A stretch of DNA of 36,271 nt. It comes from Spirochaetaceae bacterium. GTDB lineage: Bacteria > Spirochaetota > Spirochaetia > Treponematales > Rectinemataceae. The DNA is taken from the NCBI GenBank assembly GCA_025355995.1, contig JANXYQ010000088.1, positions 1 to 36,271 on the forward strand, given 5' to 3'. Position 1 is the stretch's first letter. Each line of letters opens with the position of its first letter. The notes beneath the pieces were generated by a model. The model ran no database searches. It saw nothing but the letters and a program-made list of their open reading frames with translations, and was not told the DNA's origin. Shown one piece after another: positions 8,168-15,837 of the stretch. The position numbers and the translations under genes were made by a program.

Positions 8168-8994
8168 GCCTTCGCCTCCTCGGCCCCGCCGGCCGCCAGC
8201 TCGGCCGCGTTCCCGCCGGCCGCGCCGCGGCCCAGGTAAGCTTCGATGACCTTGGGGTTCGCGGCGATCTCGCGGGGCTCGCCCTCGGCGATCTTCTCGC
8301 CGTAGTCCATCACGCTGATGCGCTCGGAGATGTTCATAACCACCCTCATGTCGTGCTCGATGAGCAGTATCGTTATCCCGAGCTCGTCCCGGAGCCTCCT
8401 GAACAGGCTGGTTGCGTCCTCGGTCTCGGCGGGGTTCATGCCCGCCGTAGGCTCGTCCAGGAGGAGGAGCCTGGGCTCGGAGGCGAGGGCGCGCGCTATC
8501 TCGACGCGGCGCTGGGCGCCGTAGGGCAGGCTGCCGGCGAGCTCGTTGCCCACGCCCTTGAGGCCGACGTACCGCATGAGCTCCTCGGCCTTCGCCTCGG
8601 CGCGGGCTTCCTCGGCCTTGAAGGCCTTCGTCCGCAGCACCGTCTGGACGGCGCCCTGCTTGAGCCTCGTGTAGGCGCCGACCATGATGTTCTCGACGAC
8701 GGTCATGCCGCCGAAGAGCCTGATGTTCTGGAAGGTCCGCGCCATATGGAGCGTCGTGATCCTCTCAGGGGCGAAGCCGTCTATGCGCCTGCCCTCGAAG
8801 CTGATCGATCCCTCCTCGGTCTTGTAGAGGCCGGAGAGCGTATTGAAGAAGGTGGTCTTCCCGGCGCCGTTGGGACCGATGATGGAGTAGATCCGGCCCG
8901 CCTCCATCGAGAAGCTCATCTTGTTGACGGCCGTGAGGCCGCCGAAGCGCTTGACGACGTCGGTCGTCTCGAGTATCCAGGCGGGCCTACTCAT
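8164..8994 (-). CDS. livG: Branched-chain amino-acid ABC transporter ATPase LivG
   Basis: A 276-residue ABC ATPase: Walker A GPNGAGKT (40-47), LivG-type TFQNIRLFGGMTVVENIMVG, signature-like LPYGAQRRVEIARAL, Walker B LLLLDEPTAGMNP, then LLIEHDMRVVM. The C-terminus has an extra Ala/Glu-rich tail. The ATG at 8994 was chosen because AAGGGGG lies just upstream and the family N-terminus begins there; an upstream in-frame start would add a basic non-family segment. It overlaps the 3' end of livM by eight bases and livF by four. Confidence 0.92.
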   Translation of the reverse strand: MSRPAWILETTDVVKRFGGLTAVNKMSFSMEAGRIYSIIGPNGAGKTTFFNTLSGLYKTEEGSISFEGRRIDGFAPERITTLHMARTFQNIRLFGGMTVVENIMVGAYTRLKQGAVQTVLRTKAFKAEEARAEAKAEELMRYVGLKGVGNELAGSLPYGAQRRVEIARALASEPRLLLLDEPTAGMNPAETEDATSLFRRLRDELGITILLIEHDMRVVMNISERISVMDYGEKIAEGEPREIAANPKVIEAYLGRGAAGGNAAELAAGGAEEAKA

Positions 8995-10411
8995 GGTCGA
9001 CCCCCTTCTTCGCCGCATGCTCGGCGCCCGTATCCTCGGCGCCCGTATCCCCGGGAACGTCCAGCGAGTCGGGCGCCGAGAGCTCCCGCTTGCGCCTGGC
9101 CGCGGGGAGGATGCCCGTGGGTCTGTAGATCATCATGAGTATCAGGATTATGCCGAACACGAGGCGCTGGTACTTTGAGGGGTCGAGCTGGTTGGACAGG
9201 TCCTTCCAATGGAAGTTGATGATGGGGATCACCGCGTCGCTCTGCCGCAGCTGTGCGAGGAAGAGGGAGAAGCTCTGCAGGACCTGGACGTTGAGGATGG
9301 TGACCACCGCCGCGCCTATGATGACGCCGGGTATGCTGCCGATGCCCCCGAGGATGACCATCGTGAGCACGCCCACCGACTGGAGGAAGGTGAAGGACTC
9401 CGGGCTGACGAAGGTGCGGCTCGCCGCGAAGAGGACGCCCATCGCCCCGGCGAAGGAGGCGCCCACGGCGAAGGCTCCGAGCTTGAGCTTGTTGGCAGGT
9501 ATGCCCATGGCCTGCGCGGCGAGCTCGTCCTCGCGGATCGCGGCCCAGGCGCGCCCGATCTTGGAGTCCTCGAGGCGGTAGGTTACGACGATCACGACGA
9601 CCACCACGAGGACGGCGATCAGGTAGAACATGATGTTGTAGAACTGGTTGGCGGTCACGTCGTGGCCGACCAGGGGCTCGAAGAGCCGGTTGAAAAAGGC
9701 CAGCAGCTCCTTGGGGAGGCTGGGGCGCTGGATCGGGGTGATGCCCTGGGGGCCGTTTGTGAAGTTGAGCGGCTTGTCCAGGTTGTTCGCGAGCTGGCGG
9801 ATGATCTCGCCGCAGCCGAGGGTGATGACGGCGAGGTAGTCGCCGCGGACCCGTAGCACCGGCAGGCCCATCACCAAGCCTATGATGGCCGCCACGATGA
9901 CGCCGAGGAAGATGAAGATGTAGAACCAGTCGGGGGCGAGGAAGAACTTGGTGCCCGGGGGCACCGTGCCCGGTATCGCATGGAGGAGGAAGGGTTGCTG
10001 GGACCCGAAGAAGCCCCATAGATAGGCGCCGACCGCGTAGAAGGCCATGTATCCGAAGTTCAGGAGCCCCGAGAAGCCGACCACGATGTTGAGGCCGAGG
10101 GCGAGGGCCGAGAAGACGGCTATCTGGAAAATGACCTCCAGGTAGAAGATGTTGCGCGCGCCCAGTATAGGCACGATGACGACGGCGATCAGCACGGCCA
10201 GGGCGAGCTTCACGCTCTTCCTCATGTTCAGGAAGTAGGAGAGGCCCGCGGCGATCGCGAAGAGGAGGAAGGCGGGTATGGACCGGGGGCTGACGTAGAC
10301 GAGGACCGTGCCGAGGACGAGCAGGACGGCGGAGACGATGTAGGGCGTCCTGCCTCGGTTGAGGAAGGCGCCGAAGGATCGCAGCGAGTCGCGGACTATG
10401 TTTGCTTTCAT
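8987..10411 (-). CDS. livM: Branched-chain amino-acid ABC transporter permease LivM
   Basis: A 474-residue polytopic membrane protein. The LivM core is clear: ALALGLNIVVGFSGLLNFGYMAFYAVGAY, LRVRGDYLAVITLGCGEIIRQ, and the EAA-like cytoplasmic loop KIGRAWAAIREDELAAQAMGI that contacts the ATPases. Two to three extra hydrophobic segments precede the core (TPYIVSAVLLVLGTVLVYV, LALAVLIAVVIVPIL), making it longer than the E. coli protein. The C-terminus is a hydrophilic tail with a DTGAE-DTGAE repeat encoded by a perfect 15-base tandem duplication. The ATG follows AAGGGGG by six bases. Eleven bases separate it from livH. Confidence 0.92.
   Translation of the reverse strand: MKANIVRDSLRSFGAFLNRGRTPYIVSAVLLVLGTVLVYVSPRSIPAFLLFAIAAGLSYFLNMRKSVKLALAVLIAVVIVPILGARNIFYLEVIFQIAVFSALALGLNIVVGFSGLLNFGYMAFYAVGAYLWGFFGSQQPFLLHAIPGTVPPGTKFFLAPDWFYIFIFLGVIVAAIIGLVMGLPVLRVRGDYLAVITLGCGEIIRQLANNLDKPLNFTNGPQGITPIQRPSLPKELLAFFNRLFEPLVGHDVTANQFYNIMFYLIAVLVVVVVIVVTYRLEDSKIGRAWAAIREDELAAQAMGIPANKLKLGAFAVGASFAGAMGVLFAASRTFVSPESFTFLQSVGVLTMVILGGIGSIPGVIIGAAVVTILNVQVLQSFSLFLAQLRQSDAVIPIINFHWKDLSNQLDPSKYQRLVFGIILILMMIYRPTGILPAARRKRELSAPDSLDVPGDTGAEDTGAEHAAKKGVDHE
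9021..9050. repeat. 15-base perfect tandem duplication in livM 3' end
   Basis: The unit TCGGCGCCCGTATCC occurs twice back to back (9021-9035 and 9036-9050). In livM it encodes DTGAE twice. The frame is kept because the unit is five codons. Confidence 0.9.
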
Positions 10412-10422
10412 CGCGTGCCCCC

Positions 10423-11610
10423 TTAAGCCTTCTGCGAGACCTGCTCGCCGAGCAGTCCCGAGGGGCGGAAGATGATGAAGATGATCAGCACGAGGAAGGC
10501 GATGATATCCTTGTACTCGGATCCGAAAGCGCCCATCGTGAAGGTCCCGAGGTACGCGCCGGCGAAGCTCTCGAGCATGCCGAGGATGATGCCGCCGAGG
10601 AGGGCCCCGGTGAGGTTGCCGATGCCGCCGAGCACGGCCGCCGTGAAGGCCTTGATGCCGGGCATGAAGCCCACGAAGGGGTCGATGCGCGTGAACTTGA
10701 GGGCGTACAGCAGGCCCGCGGCGCCGCCTAGCGCGCCGCCTATCAGGAAGGTGAAGGATATTATCGCGTTGACGCCGATGCCCATCAGGGCGGCGGTGTT
10801 GCGGTCCTGCGCTACCGAGCGGATGGCCTTGCCGATCCGCGTCGCGTTGACGATGTAGTTCAGGCCCACCAGCATGAGGACGGCTGCCCCGATGACGACG
10901 ATGGACTTGATCTGTATGTCGACCAGCGTGGAGTCCTGCCCGGTCTTGATGCTGAAGAGCGGGAGGCGCTTGTCGAAGTCGCCGAAGGTCGGCATGACCC
11001 TGTAGAACTGGCCGGTCGTCAGGCTCTCGACGAGTCGGATGATGTCCTGCAGCGCGAAGGAGACGCCGATGGCCGAGATCAGCGGGACAAGCTTCGGCGA
11101 ATTCCGCAGCGGGCGGTAGGCGGTCCTCTCGACGAGCATGGCGATGCCGCCGGAGGCTACCATCGAGACGACGAGGGCGAGTACGAGGTACATGTACGAG
11201 CCCATGGGGCCGGCCGCCTTGAGGACGCCGAGCCTGTCCATCCCGATGAGGAATTCGACGCCGGCGAAGGCGCCGATCGCGAATATCTCGGAGTGGGCGA
11301 AGTTGATGAACTCGAGGACGCCGTAGACCATGGTGTAGCCCAGGGCGATCGCGGCGTAGACGAAGCCGAGCGTGACGCCGTCGATGAGGACCTGCGGAAG
11401 GTTCACGAGGGTGTAGGTGACTATGTTGATGCCCTGCGAGTCTACGAGGAGCTTGTCCGCTCCCGAGCCCCTGCACAGGAGGGCGAGGACGAGCATGATC
11501 GCGGAGAAGACCGCGCCCGCCCCGACGACGAATACCCCCATCCTGCCCAGGGGCAGGAGGATTTCCCGCAGCGCTTCCGATCCCGAGTTTCTTCTCAATA
11601 GGCCGCTCAT
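10423..11610 (-). CDS. livH: Branched-chain amino-acid ABC transporter permease LivH
   Basis: A 395-residue membrane permease. The LivH core begins around residue 77 with LIDGVTLGFVYAAIALGYTMVYGVLEFINFAHSEIF, and continues with ERTAYRPLRNSPKL, the EAA-like loop ATRIGKAIRSVAQDRNTAALMGI and AVLGGIGNLTGALLGGIILG. An extra N-terminal segment with its own transmembrane helix (GVFVVGAGAVFSAIMLVLALL, about residues 25-45) makes it longer than usual. Ribosome site GGGAGG is four bases before the ATG. It is separated from livK by a hairpin that may reduce read-through. Confidence 0.93.
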   Translation of the reverse strand: MSGLLRRNSGSEALREILLPLGRMGVFVVGAGAVFSAIMLVLALLCRGSGADKLLVDSQGINIVTYTLVNLPQVLIDGVTLGFVYAAIALGYTMVYGVLEFINFAHSEIFAIGAFAGVEFLIGMDRLGVLKAAGPMGSYMYLVLALVVSMVASGGIAMLVERTAYRPLRNSPKLVPLISAIGVSFALQDIIRLVESLTTGQFYRVMPTFGDFDKRLPLFSIKTGQDSTLVDIQIKSIVVIGAAVLMLVGLNYIVNATRIGKAIRSVAQDRNTAALMGIGVNAIISFTFLIGGALGGAAGLLYALKFTRIDPFVGFMPGIKAFTAAVLGGIGNLTGALLGGIILGMLESFAGAYLGTFTMGAFGSEYKDIIAFLVLIIFIIFRPSGLLGEQVSQKA

Positions 11611-11622
11611 GGGGCCTCCCTA

Positions 11623-11652
11623 AATAAGCCCCCGCCCCTGTTGGGGGCGGGG
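11623..11652 (-). terminator. Intercistronic terminator/attenuator between livK and livH
   Basis: On the minus strand GGGG/CCCC-rich arms of nine bases (11630-11638 and 11644-11652) enclose a five-base loop and are followed by CTTATTTA. This is a good intrinsic terminator shape. Its position after livK suggests partial termination, giving more binding protein than permease. Confidence 0.7.
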
Positions 11653-11699
11653 ACGGTGTGTGTTCTCAGGCGGCCTCGGTATGAGGCCTCGCTGGCGAA

Positions 11700-12890
11700 T
11701 TACTGCGGCGGCTCGATGTCGAGGGTCTGGTCGATCTTGTTGGACGACCACTTGGCGGGATCGGCCGAGGTGACCTGGATGATGAAGTACTTGGCCTTCG
11801 TCAGGTCGCCCTTCGCGTTGAAGTTGATGGCGCCGGTGATGCCGGGGAAGTCCTTGAGGGCCCGCACGGCGGCCGTCACGTCGGCCCTGGCGGGCATCTT
11901 GCCCTTGGCCGCGCTGACCGCGTTCTCGATGGCCTTGAGGGCGATAGCCGCGCAGTCGTAGGACTGGGCGGCGAAGGGCTGGGGCTCGGCGTTGAACTTG
12001 GCCTTGAAGTCCGCCAGGAATTTGGCGGTGCCCGGATAGACGCTCGCGGGGCCGGAGACCGTGGAGTAGTAGGTTCCCGCTCCCTCGAGCAGGGCGGCTC
12101 CGCCGATCTTGGTCGCGTCCGAGGAGTCGAACCCGTCGTCGGAGAGGAACATGCCCTTGTAGCCCTTCTGGCGGGCCTGCTTGAAGAGGACCGAGGACTG
12201 GTCGAACATGCCGCCGAAGTAGATCACCTGGGGCTTGGCCGCGAGGATGGGCGAGAGGATCGAGTCGAAGTTCGCCTTCTCCTCGGTGCCCGCGAAGCCG
12301 AGAACCTTGATGCCGATCTTCTCGGCCTCGAGCTTGAAGTAGGCCGCGATTCCCTGGCCATAGGCGGTCTTGTCGTGGAGGACGTAGGCGCTCTTGATGC
12401 CCTTGGAGTTCGCGAACTGGGCGCCTACGGCGCCCTGGACGTCGTCGCGGCCGCAGATGCGGTTGACTTCGGCGTAGCCGCGCTCGGTGACCTTGGGGTT
12501 CGTGTTTGCGGGCGAGATGTTTACGAGGCCGGCCGCGTGGTATTCCTCGGAGGAGGGGATCTGGACGCCGGAGTTGTAGTGGCCGACGATGGCGAGGATG
12601 GCGGGATCGGCGACTATGCTCTTCGCGTTGGCGACGCCCGTGTCGGGGTTGCCCTGATCGTCGAAGGCGGCGAGCTCGACCTTGTAGCCGAGCTTGACGA
12701 GGGGGGCGGAGAGCTGCTCGAGGGCGAGCTGGGCGCCGTTCTTGATGTCGGTGCCTACCGCGGACATGCCGCCGGAGAGGGGGCTCTGCGTGGCGATCTT
12801 GATGACCTTCGCCTTGGGCGCTCCGCAGGACGAGAACATCAGGCACGAGGCCGCGATGACGGCCGCGACGATGAGAATTCGATTGCGCAT
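11700..12890 (-). CDS. livK: Branched-chain amino-acid ABC transporter substrate-binding lipoprotein LivK
   Basis: A 396-residue periplasmic-binding-protein type I. The lipoprotein signal peptide has a relaxed lipobox FSSC, with C22 as the likely lipidated residue; Phe at -3 is tolerated in spirochaetes. The mature part carries IKIATQSPLSGGMSAVGTDIKNGAQLALEQL, the family ligand-binding start, then ILAIVGHYNSGVQIP and NISPANTNPKVTERG. ATG at 12890 was chosen over a TTG six bases upstream because GGAGG is eight bases before the ATG and only two before the TTG. It is first in the transporter operon. The ligand cannot be decided from sequence. Confidence 0.93.
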   Translation of the reverse strand: MRNRILIVAAVIAASCLMFSSCGAPKAKVIKIATQSPLSGGMSAVGTDIKNGAQLALEQLSAPLVKLGYKVELAAFDDQGNPDTGVANAKSIVADPAILAIVGHYNSGVQIPSSEEYHAAGLVNISPANTNPKVTERGYAEVNRICGRDDVQGAVGAQFANSKGIKSAYVLHDKTAYGQGIAAYFKLEAEKIGIKVLGFAGTEEKANFDSILSPILAAKPQVIYFGGMFDQSSVLFKQARQKGYKGMFLSDDGFDSSDATKIGGAALLEGAGTYYSTVSGPASVYPGTAKFLADFKAKFNAEPQPFAAQSYDCAAIALKAIENAVSAAKGKMPARADVTAAVRALKDFPGITGAINFNAKGDLTKAKYFIIQVTSADPAKWSSNKIDQTLDIEPPQ

Positions 12891-12998
12891 CTTCAATACC
12901 TCCGATTACTTCCTGAACTGGGTGGTGGGCTCGTAAGATGGTGAGTCTCGATCGTCCCCGGCCGCCTCCTTCCCGTATCGAAAGCGCCAAGGCTGGCT

Positions 12999-13016
12999 AA
13001 GGAATTATTATTCCTT
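12999..13016. promoter_or_regulatory. Perfect palindrome in the livK leader
   Basis: AAGGAAT-TATT-ATTCCTT, a perfect seven-base inverted repeat with a four-base centre. It lies between the predicted livK promoter and the livK start, about 110 bases upstream of the ATG, in an AT-rich island. It could be an operator just downstream of the transcription start or a leader hairpin. Confidence 0.45.
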
Positions 13017-13041
13017 CAGGCTGCCTGGCATCTGGGGCGAG

Positions 13042-13069
13042 TCTAAAAGGTCGAATGACTAGTCGTCAA
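13042..13069 (-). promoter_or_regulatory. Predicted sigma-70 promoter of the liv operon
   Basis: On the minus strand TTGACG (13064-13069), a 16-base spacer, and TTTAGA (13042-13047). It would give a leader of about 145 bases to livK. The 301-base gap 12891-13191 holds this promoter, the palindrome at 12999-13016, and a small TGCAT-TTTT-ATGCA hairpin near 13088-13101. No gene was seen in it. Confidence 0.5.
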
Positions 13070-13191
13070 GTTGGTTTTTGAGCGGCTCTGCATTTTTATG
13101 CATATTTTTCGACATTTGCGTAGGAAGCTCTCTGGCGGCATACGCGGAAGTACCTATGGCCTGCGGCTGTTTCAAATTGAGAAATGCCATT

Positions 13192-13956
13192 TCAGAGAAT
13201 CTGGAGAGCAGCCAGCGCGAGGACCGTAGCGGCGACTGCCGCCGTTTCCGTCTTGAGGATCCGCTCGCCGAGCCTGCGCGGCGCGAAGCCCGCGGCGCGC
13301 AGCGCCGAAAGCTCGGCCTCGGTCCAGCCCCGCTCGCTGCCGATGGCGAGAGTGACGGGCGCCTCGAGGCTGCGCGCGGCGCCCATCCGCTCCAGGTCGC
13401 CGTAGGGATGGAGTAATATGCGAGAGCCTCGCGAGGCGCCCTCGCCTTCGGCGATTTCGTCCAGGCAGCGGCGCAGGCTCCAGTGCGTGAAGACCGACGG
13501 CAGGCGCGGATTGCCCGCCTGCTCCGCGCCTTCGATGATCGGGCCGCGGAAGTCCCTGTCCTTGAAGATCGAGCTCTGGGCGTAGGACTTCTCGCCGAGC
13601 TCCGTGCCGGTGAGGTGAATCTCGGCGACGCCGAGGCTCGTGAGGTCCTTGAGTATCCGCGCCGCCTGGATCGGCCTCGGGAAGCCCAGTACGAGTCTCA
13701 GGGGGGCGAGGTCGGGGGGGACGCCGAGAGCTCCATCGAAGGCCTTGAAATCGAGGACCATCCCGGAATCGCCCAGCTCTCGCACCGTGGCCTCGCCGAG
13801 GGCGCCGTCCGCGATCCCGTCGGCATCGCACGCCATGCCTGCGGCCAGCCGGTCGCCCGGCGCCTTCTTGAGCACCTTCTTCACGTGCTCGTAGCGCCGG
13901 TCGGAGCGTGGGATCCTCGAGCCGATCTCTCCCCGCTCGAGGATGAGGATGTTCAA
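13192..13956 (-). CDS. rsmE: 16S rRNA m3U1498 methyltransferase
   Basis: A 254-residue SPOUT methyltransferase that methylates N3 of U1498 in 16S rRNA. Family signatures: the N-terminal PUA-like part with RRYEHVKKVLKKAPGDRL, then LVLGFPRPIQAARILKDLTSLGVAEIHL, and the C-terminal knot region with LAIGSERGWTEAEL and LGERILKTETAA. Length is normal. It starts 14 bases after the fabV stop and probably reads through from it; no strong terminator was seen between them. Confidence 0.93.
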   Translation of the reverse strand: MNILILERGEIGSRIPRSDRRYEHVKKVLKKAPGDRLAAGMACDADGIADGALGEATVRELGDSGMVLDFKAFDGALGVPPDLAPLRLVLGFPRPIQAARILKDLTSLGVAEIHLTGTELGEKSYAQSSIFKDRDFRGPIIEGAEQAGNPRLPSVFTHWSLRRCLDEIAEGEGASRGSRILLHPYGDLERMGAARSLEAPVTLAIGSERGWTEAELSALRAAGFAPRRLGERILKTETAAVAATVLALAALQIL

Positions 13957-13970
13957 GCCCTAGGCCTCGG

Positions 13971-15272
13971 TCACACCAGGCCGCTGGGCGGCGAGGCGCT
14001 CGCGTCCATCGCCCGCGAGGAGGATTTCTCGGGCGCGGCCACGAGGCCGGAACCGCGCTTGCCCGCCCCGTGCCGGGCCTGGCGCAGGGGAAGCCCGATG
14101 GGCGACACCTCGGCGCCGTAGTCCACTCCCTCCACCTCGAAGCCGTGCGCGCGCAGGAAGTCCAGCCTGAAGCCCTCGACGTCCGCCAGCTCCATGAGGT
14201 TCTCGGCCGTGACGCGCTGTATCCTCGCGTCCACCTCGGCCTGGACTGCCTGTCCCATCTCGAGCTCGTCCAGGCGGATCCGGCCTGCTTCGTCGAGCTG
14301 CAGGGGCGCGCCGGTATAGAGCCTCTCGCGGTACAGGCGGTCTATCTGCGCGATGCAGTCCTCGTGGATTCCCCTGTCCTTCATCACTCGGAAGAGGAGG
14401 GACATGTAGAGGGGGATGACCGGTATGACCGCGCTGGCCCTCGTAACCAGGGCCTTGTTGATGGATACGTAGGCATGGAGCCCGACTGGTGCCAGGGCGG
14501 GGAGCCGCGCGGCGGTCGCCTCGAGGTGGGCCTTGGCCGCACCTATGGTGCCTTCGCGGTAGATGGGCCAGGAGAGCTTGGGCCCGACGTAGGAATAGGC
14601 CACGGTGGTCGCCCCGGCGGCGAGGACCCCCGCTTCGGCCAAGGCGCGGATCCATAGCTCCCAGTCCTCGCCTCCCATGACCTTGACGGTAGCCGCCGTC
14701 TCCGCTTGGGTGGCGGGCTGGACCTCGGCATAGGAGAGTTCCTTCGTGAAGGGGTCCACGGTCAGCCCGCGATAGGGACCGCCTATCGGCTTGATCACCG
14801 AACGGTACATCTCGCCGCTTTCGGGGTCGGTCCTGACGGGCGAGGCGAGGGAGTAGACAACGAGATCGAATTTGAGGCCGAGTTCCCGCGCCGTCTCGAT
14901 GGCCCGCGCCTTGGTCTCCTTGGAGAAGGCGTCGCCGTTGAGGGTGAGGGCGGGCAGGGCCTCGGCGGTGGCGGCGGCATCGAATGCGCGGTTGTTGTAC
15001 CAGCCCGGCGTGCCGGTCGAAGTCTCCGAGGGCTCCTTCTCGTAGGAGACGCCCACGGTGGGCGCGCGGAAGCCGAAGGCGGCTCCTATCCTGGTGGCGA
15101 GGCCGTAGCCCGTGGAGCAGCCCAGGACCAGGACGGCCTTCGGCCCCGACAGCCTCCCGTAGGAGGCCGAGCGCTCGCGGACGTACTCGATCTGCCTCTC
15201 CGTGTCCGCCGCGCAGCCCAGGGGATGCGCGTTTATGCATATGCTGTTCCGAACCATTGGCTTGATTAACAT
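13971..15272 (-). CDS. fabV: Trans-2-enoyl-CoA/ACP reductase FabV
   Basis: A 433-residue NADH-dependent enoyl reductase. It closely follows T. denticola trans-2-enoyl-CoA reductase as I recall it: IKPMVRNSICINAHP, the nucleotide-binding VLGCSTGYGLATR (51-57 core), GTPGWYNN, VYSLASPVRTDP and VKVMGGEDWELWI. The catalytic Y238-x8-K247 pair of this family is present. The family normally ends soon after FEVEGVDYGAEV; here a 44-residue Ser/Ala/Pro/Lys-rich tail (390-433) follows. The ATG at 15272 is preferred over a GTG six bases upstream because of its distance from GGAAG. Next to fabHFZ it is most simply the enoyl-ACP reductase of fatty-acid synthesis, but reduction of crotonyl-CoA in butyrate-type metabolism is possible. 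Confidence 0.93.
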   Translation of the reverse strand: MLIKPMVRNSICINAHPLGCAADTERQIEYVRERSASYGRLSGPKAVLVLGCSTGYGLATRIGAAFGFRAPTVGVSYEKEPSETSTGTPGWYNNRAFDAAATAEALPALTLNGDAFSKETKARAIETARELGLKFDLVVYSLASPVRTDPESGEMYRSVIKPIGGPYRGLTVDPFTKELSYAEVQPATQAETAATVKVMGGEDWELWIRALAEAGVLAAGATTVAYSYVGPKLSWPIYREGTIGAAKAHLEATAARLPALAPVGLHAYVSINKALVTRASAVIPVIPLYMSLLFRVMKDRGIHEDCIAQIDRLYRERLYTGAPLQLDEAGRIRLDELEMGQAVQAEVDARIQRVTAENLMELADVEGFRLDFLRAHGFEVEGVDYGAEVSPIGLPLRQARHGAGKRGSGLVAAPEKSSSRAMDASASPPSGLV

Positions 15273-15393
15273 TGACACTTCCTTCTAGGAACCGCTCGGC
15301 GATTGCGCTGATTTCACGAGTCTTCAAGTAAAGTAATACGAAGCGCAGGCGAGGGCAAAGCCGATTAAAATTTACCGAGTCCCGCGATCCGCC

Positions 15394-15837
15394 TCATGCG
15401 CCTACTATGGCGATCCACTCCGCCTCGACGGCGACTTCCCCCCCGACCGAACCCACGCCTCTCTGATGCACAATCTTAGGCGAGGCCTTGAGGTTCTCGA
15501 TCACCATTTCGAGTCGCTCGCCCGGCCTGACGGGCCTGCGGAACCGAGCCTCGCGTATCTTCGCGAAAAGGAAGGTCCCCGCGTTCTGGATGCCCATCTT
15601 GCGTATCCCGACGCCCCCGCACTGTGCCATGGTCTCGATCAGGATGACCCCGGGCACGACGGGATAGTCCGGGAAGTGGCCTTTGAAGAACCACTCCGTA
15701 TCCGGATAGGTCCGCTCTGCCACTATCTTCCCGTCGACGATATCGACCTTGTCCACGAAGAGGAAGGGCTCCCTGTGGGGGAGCAGCTCCTTGATCTCCT
15801 TGCGGGGGTCTGCGGGATCGATGGTTCCCGCGCTCAT
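15394..15837 (-). CDS. fabZ: 3-hydroxyacyl-ACP dehydratase FabZ
   Basis: A 147-residue hot-dog-fold dehydratase removing water from 3-hydroxyacyl-ACP. The catalytic pair is visible: H54 in FKGHFPDYPVVPGV and E68 in LIETMAQCGG. LLPHREPFLFVDKV is the family N-terminal signature. Length is normal. It overlaps fabF by four bases (ATGA). A 121-base gap without a clear terminator separates it from fabV. Confidence 0.95.
   Translation of the reverse strand: MSAGTIDPADPRKEIKELLPHREPFLFVDKVDIVDGKIVAERTYPDTEWFFKGHFPDYPVVPGVILIETMAQCGGVGIRKMGIQNAGTFLFAKIREARFRRPVRPGERLEMVIENLKASPKIVHQRGVGSVGGEVAVEAEWIAIVGA

Noticed and set aside
8987-11476. 829-residue open frame that seems to fuse a new N-terminus to LivM
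   Set aside because: The upstream half is a shadow of livH in another frame (Arg/His/Pro-rich); LivM has its own ATG and ribosome site at 10411.
13088-13101. TGCAT-TTTT-ATGCA as a terminator
   Set aside because: The stem is only five A/T-rich pairs, and the T-run lies on the strand opposite rsmE and livK.
13078-13416. Possible small + strand gene across the rsmE end
   Set aside because: Mostly antisense to rsmE, no ribosome site, no recognisable domain.
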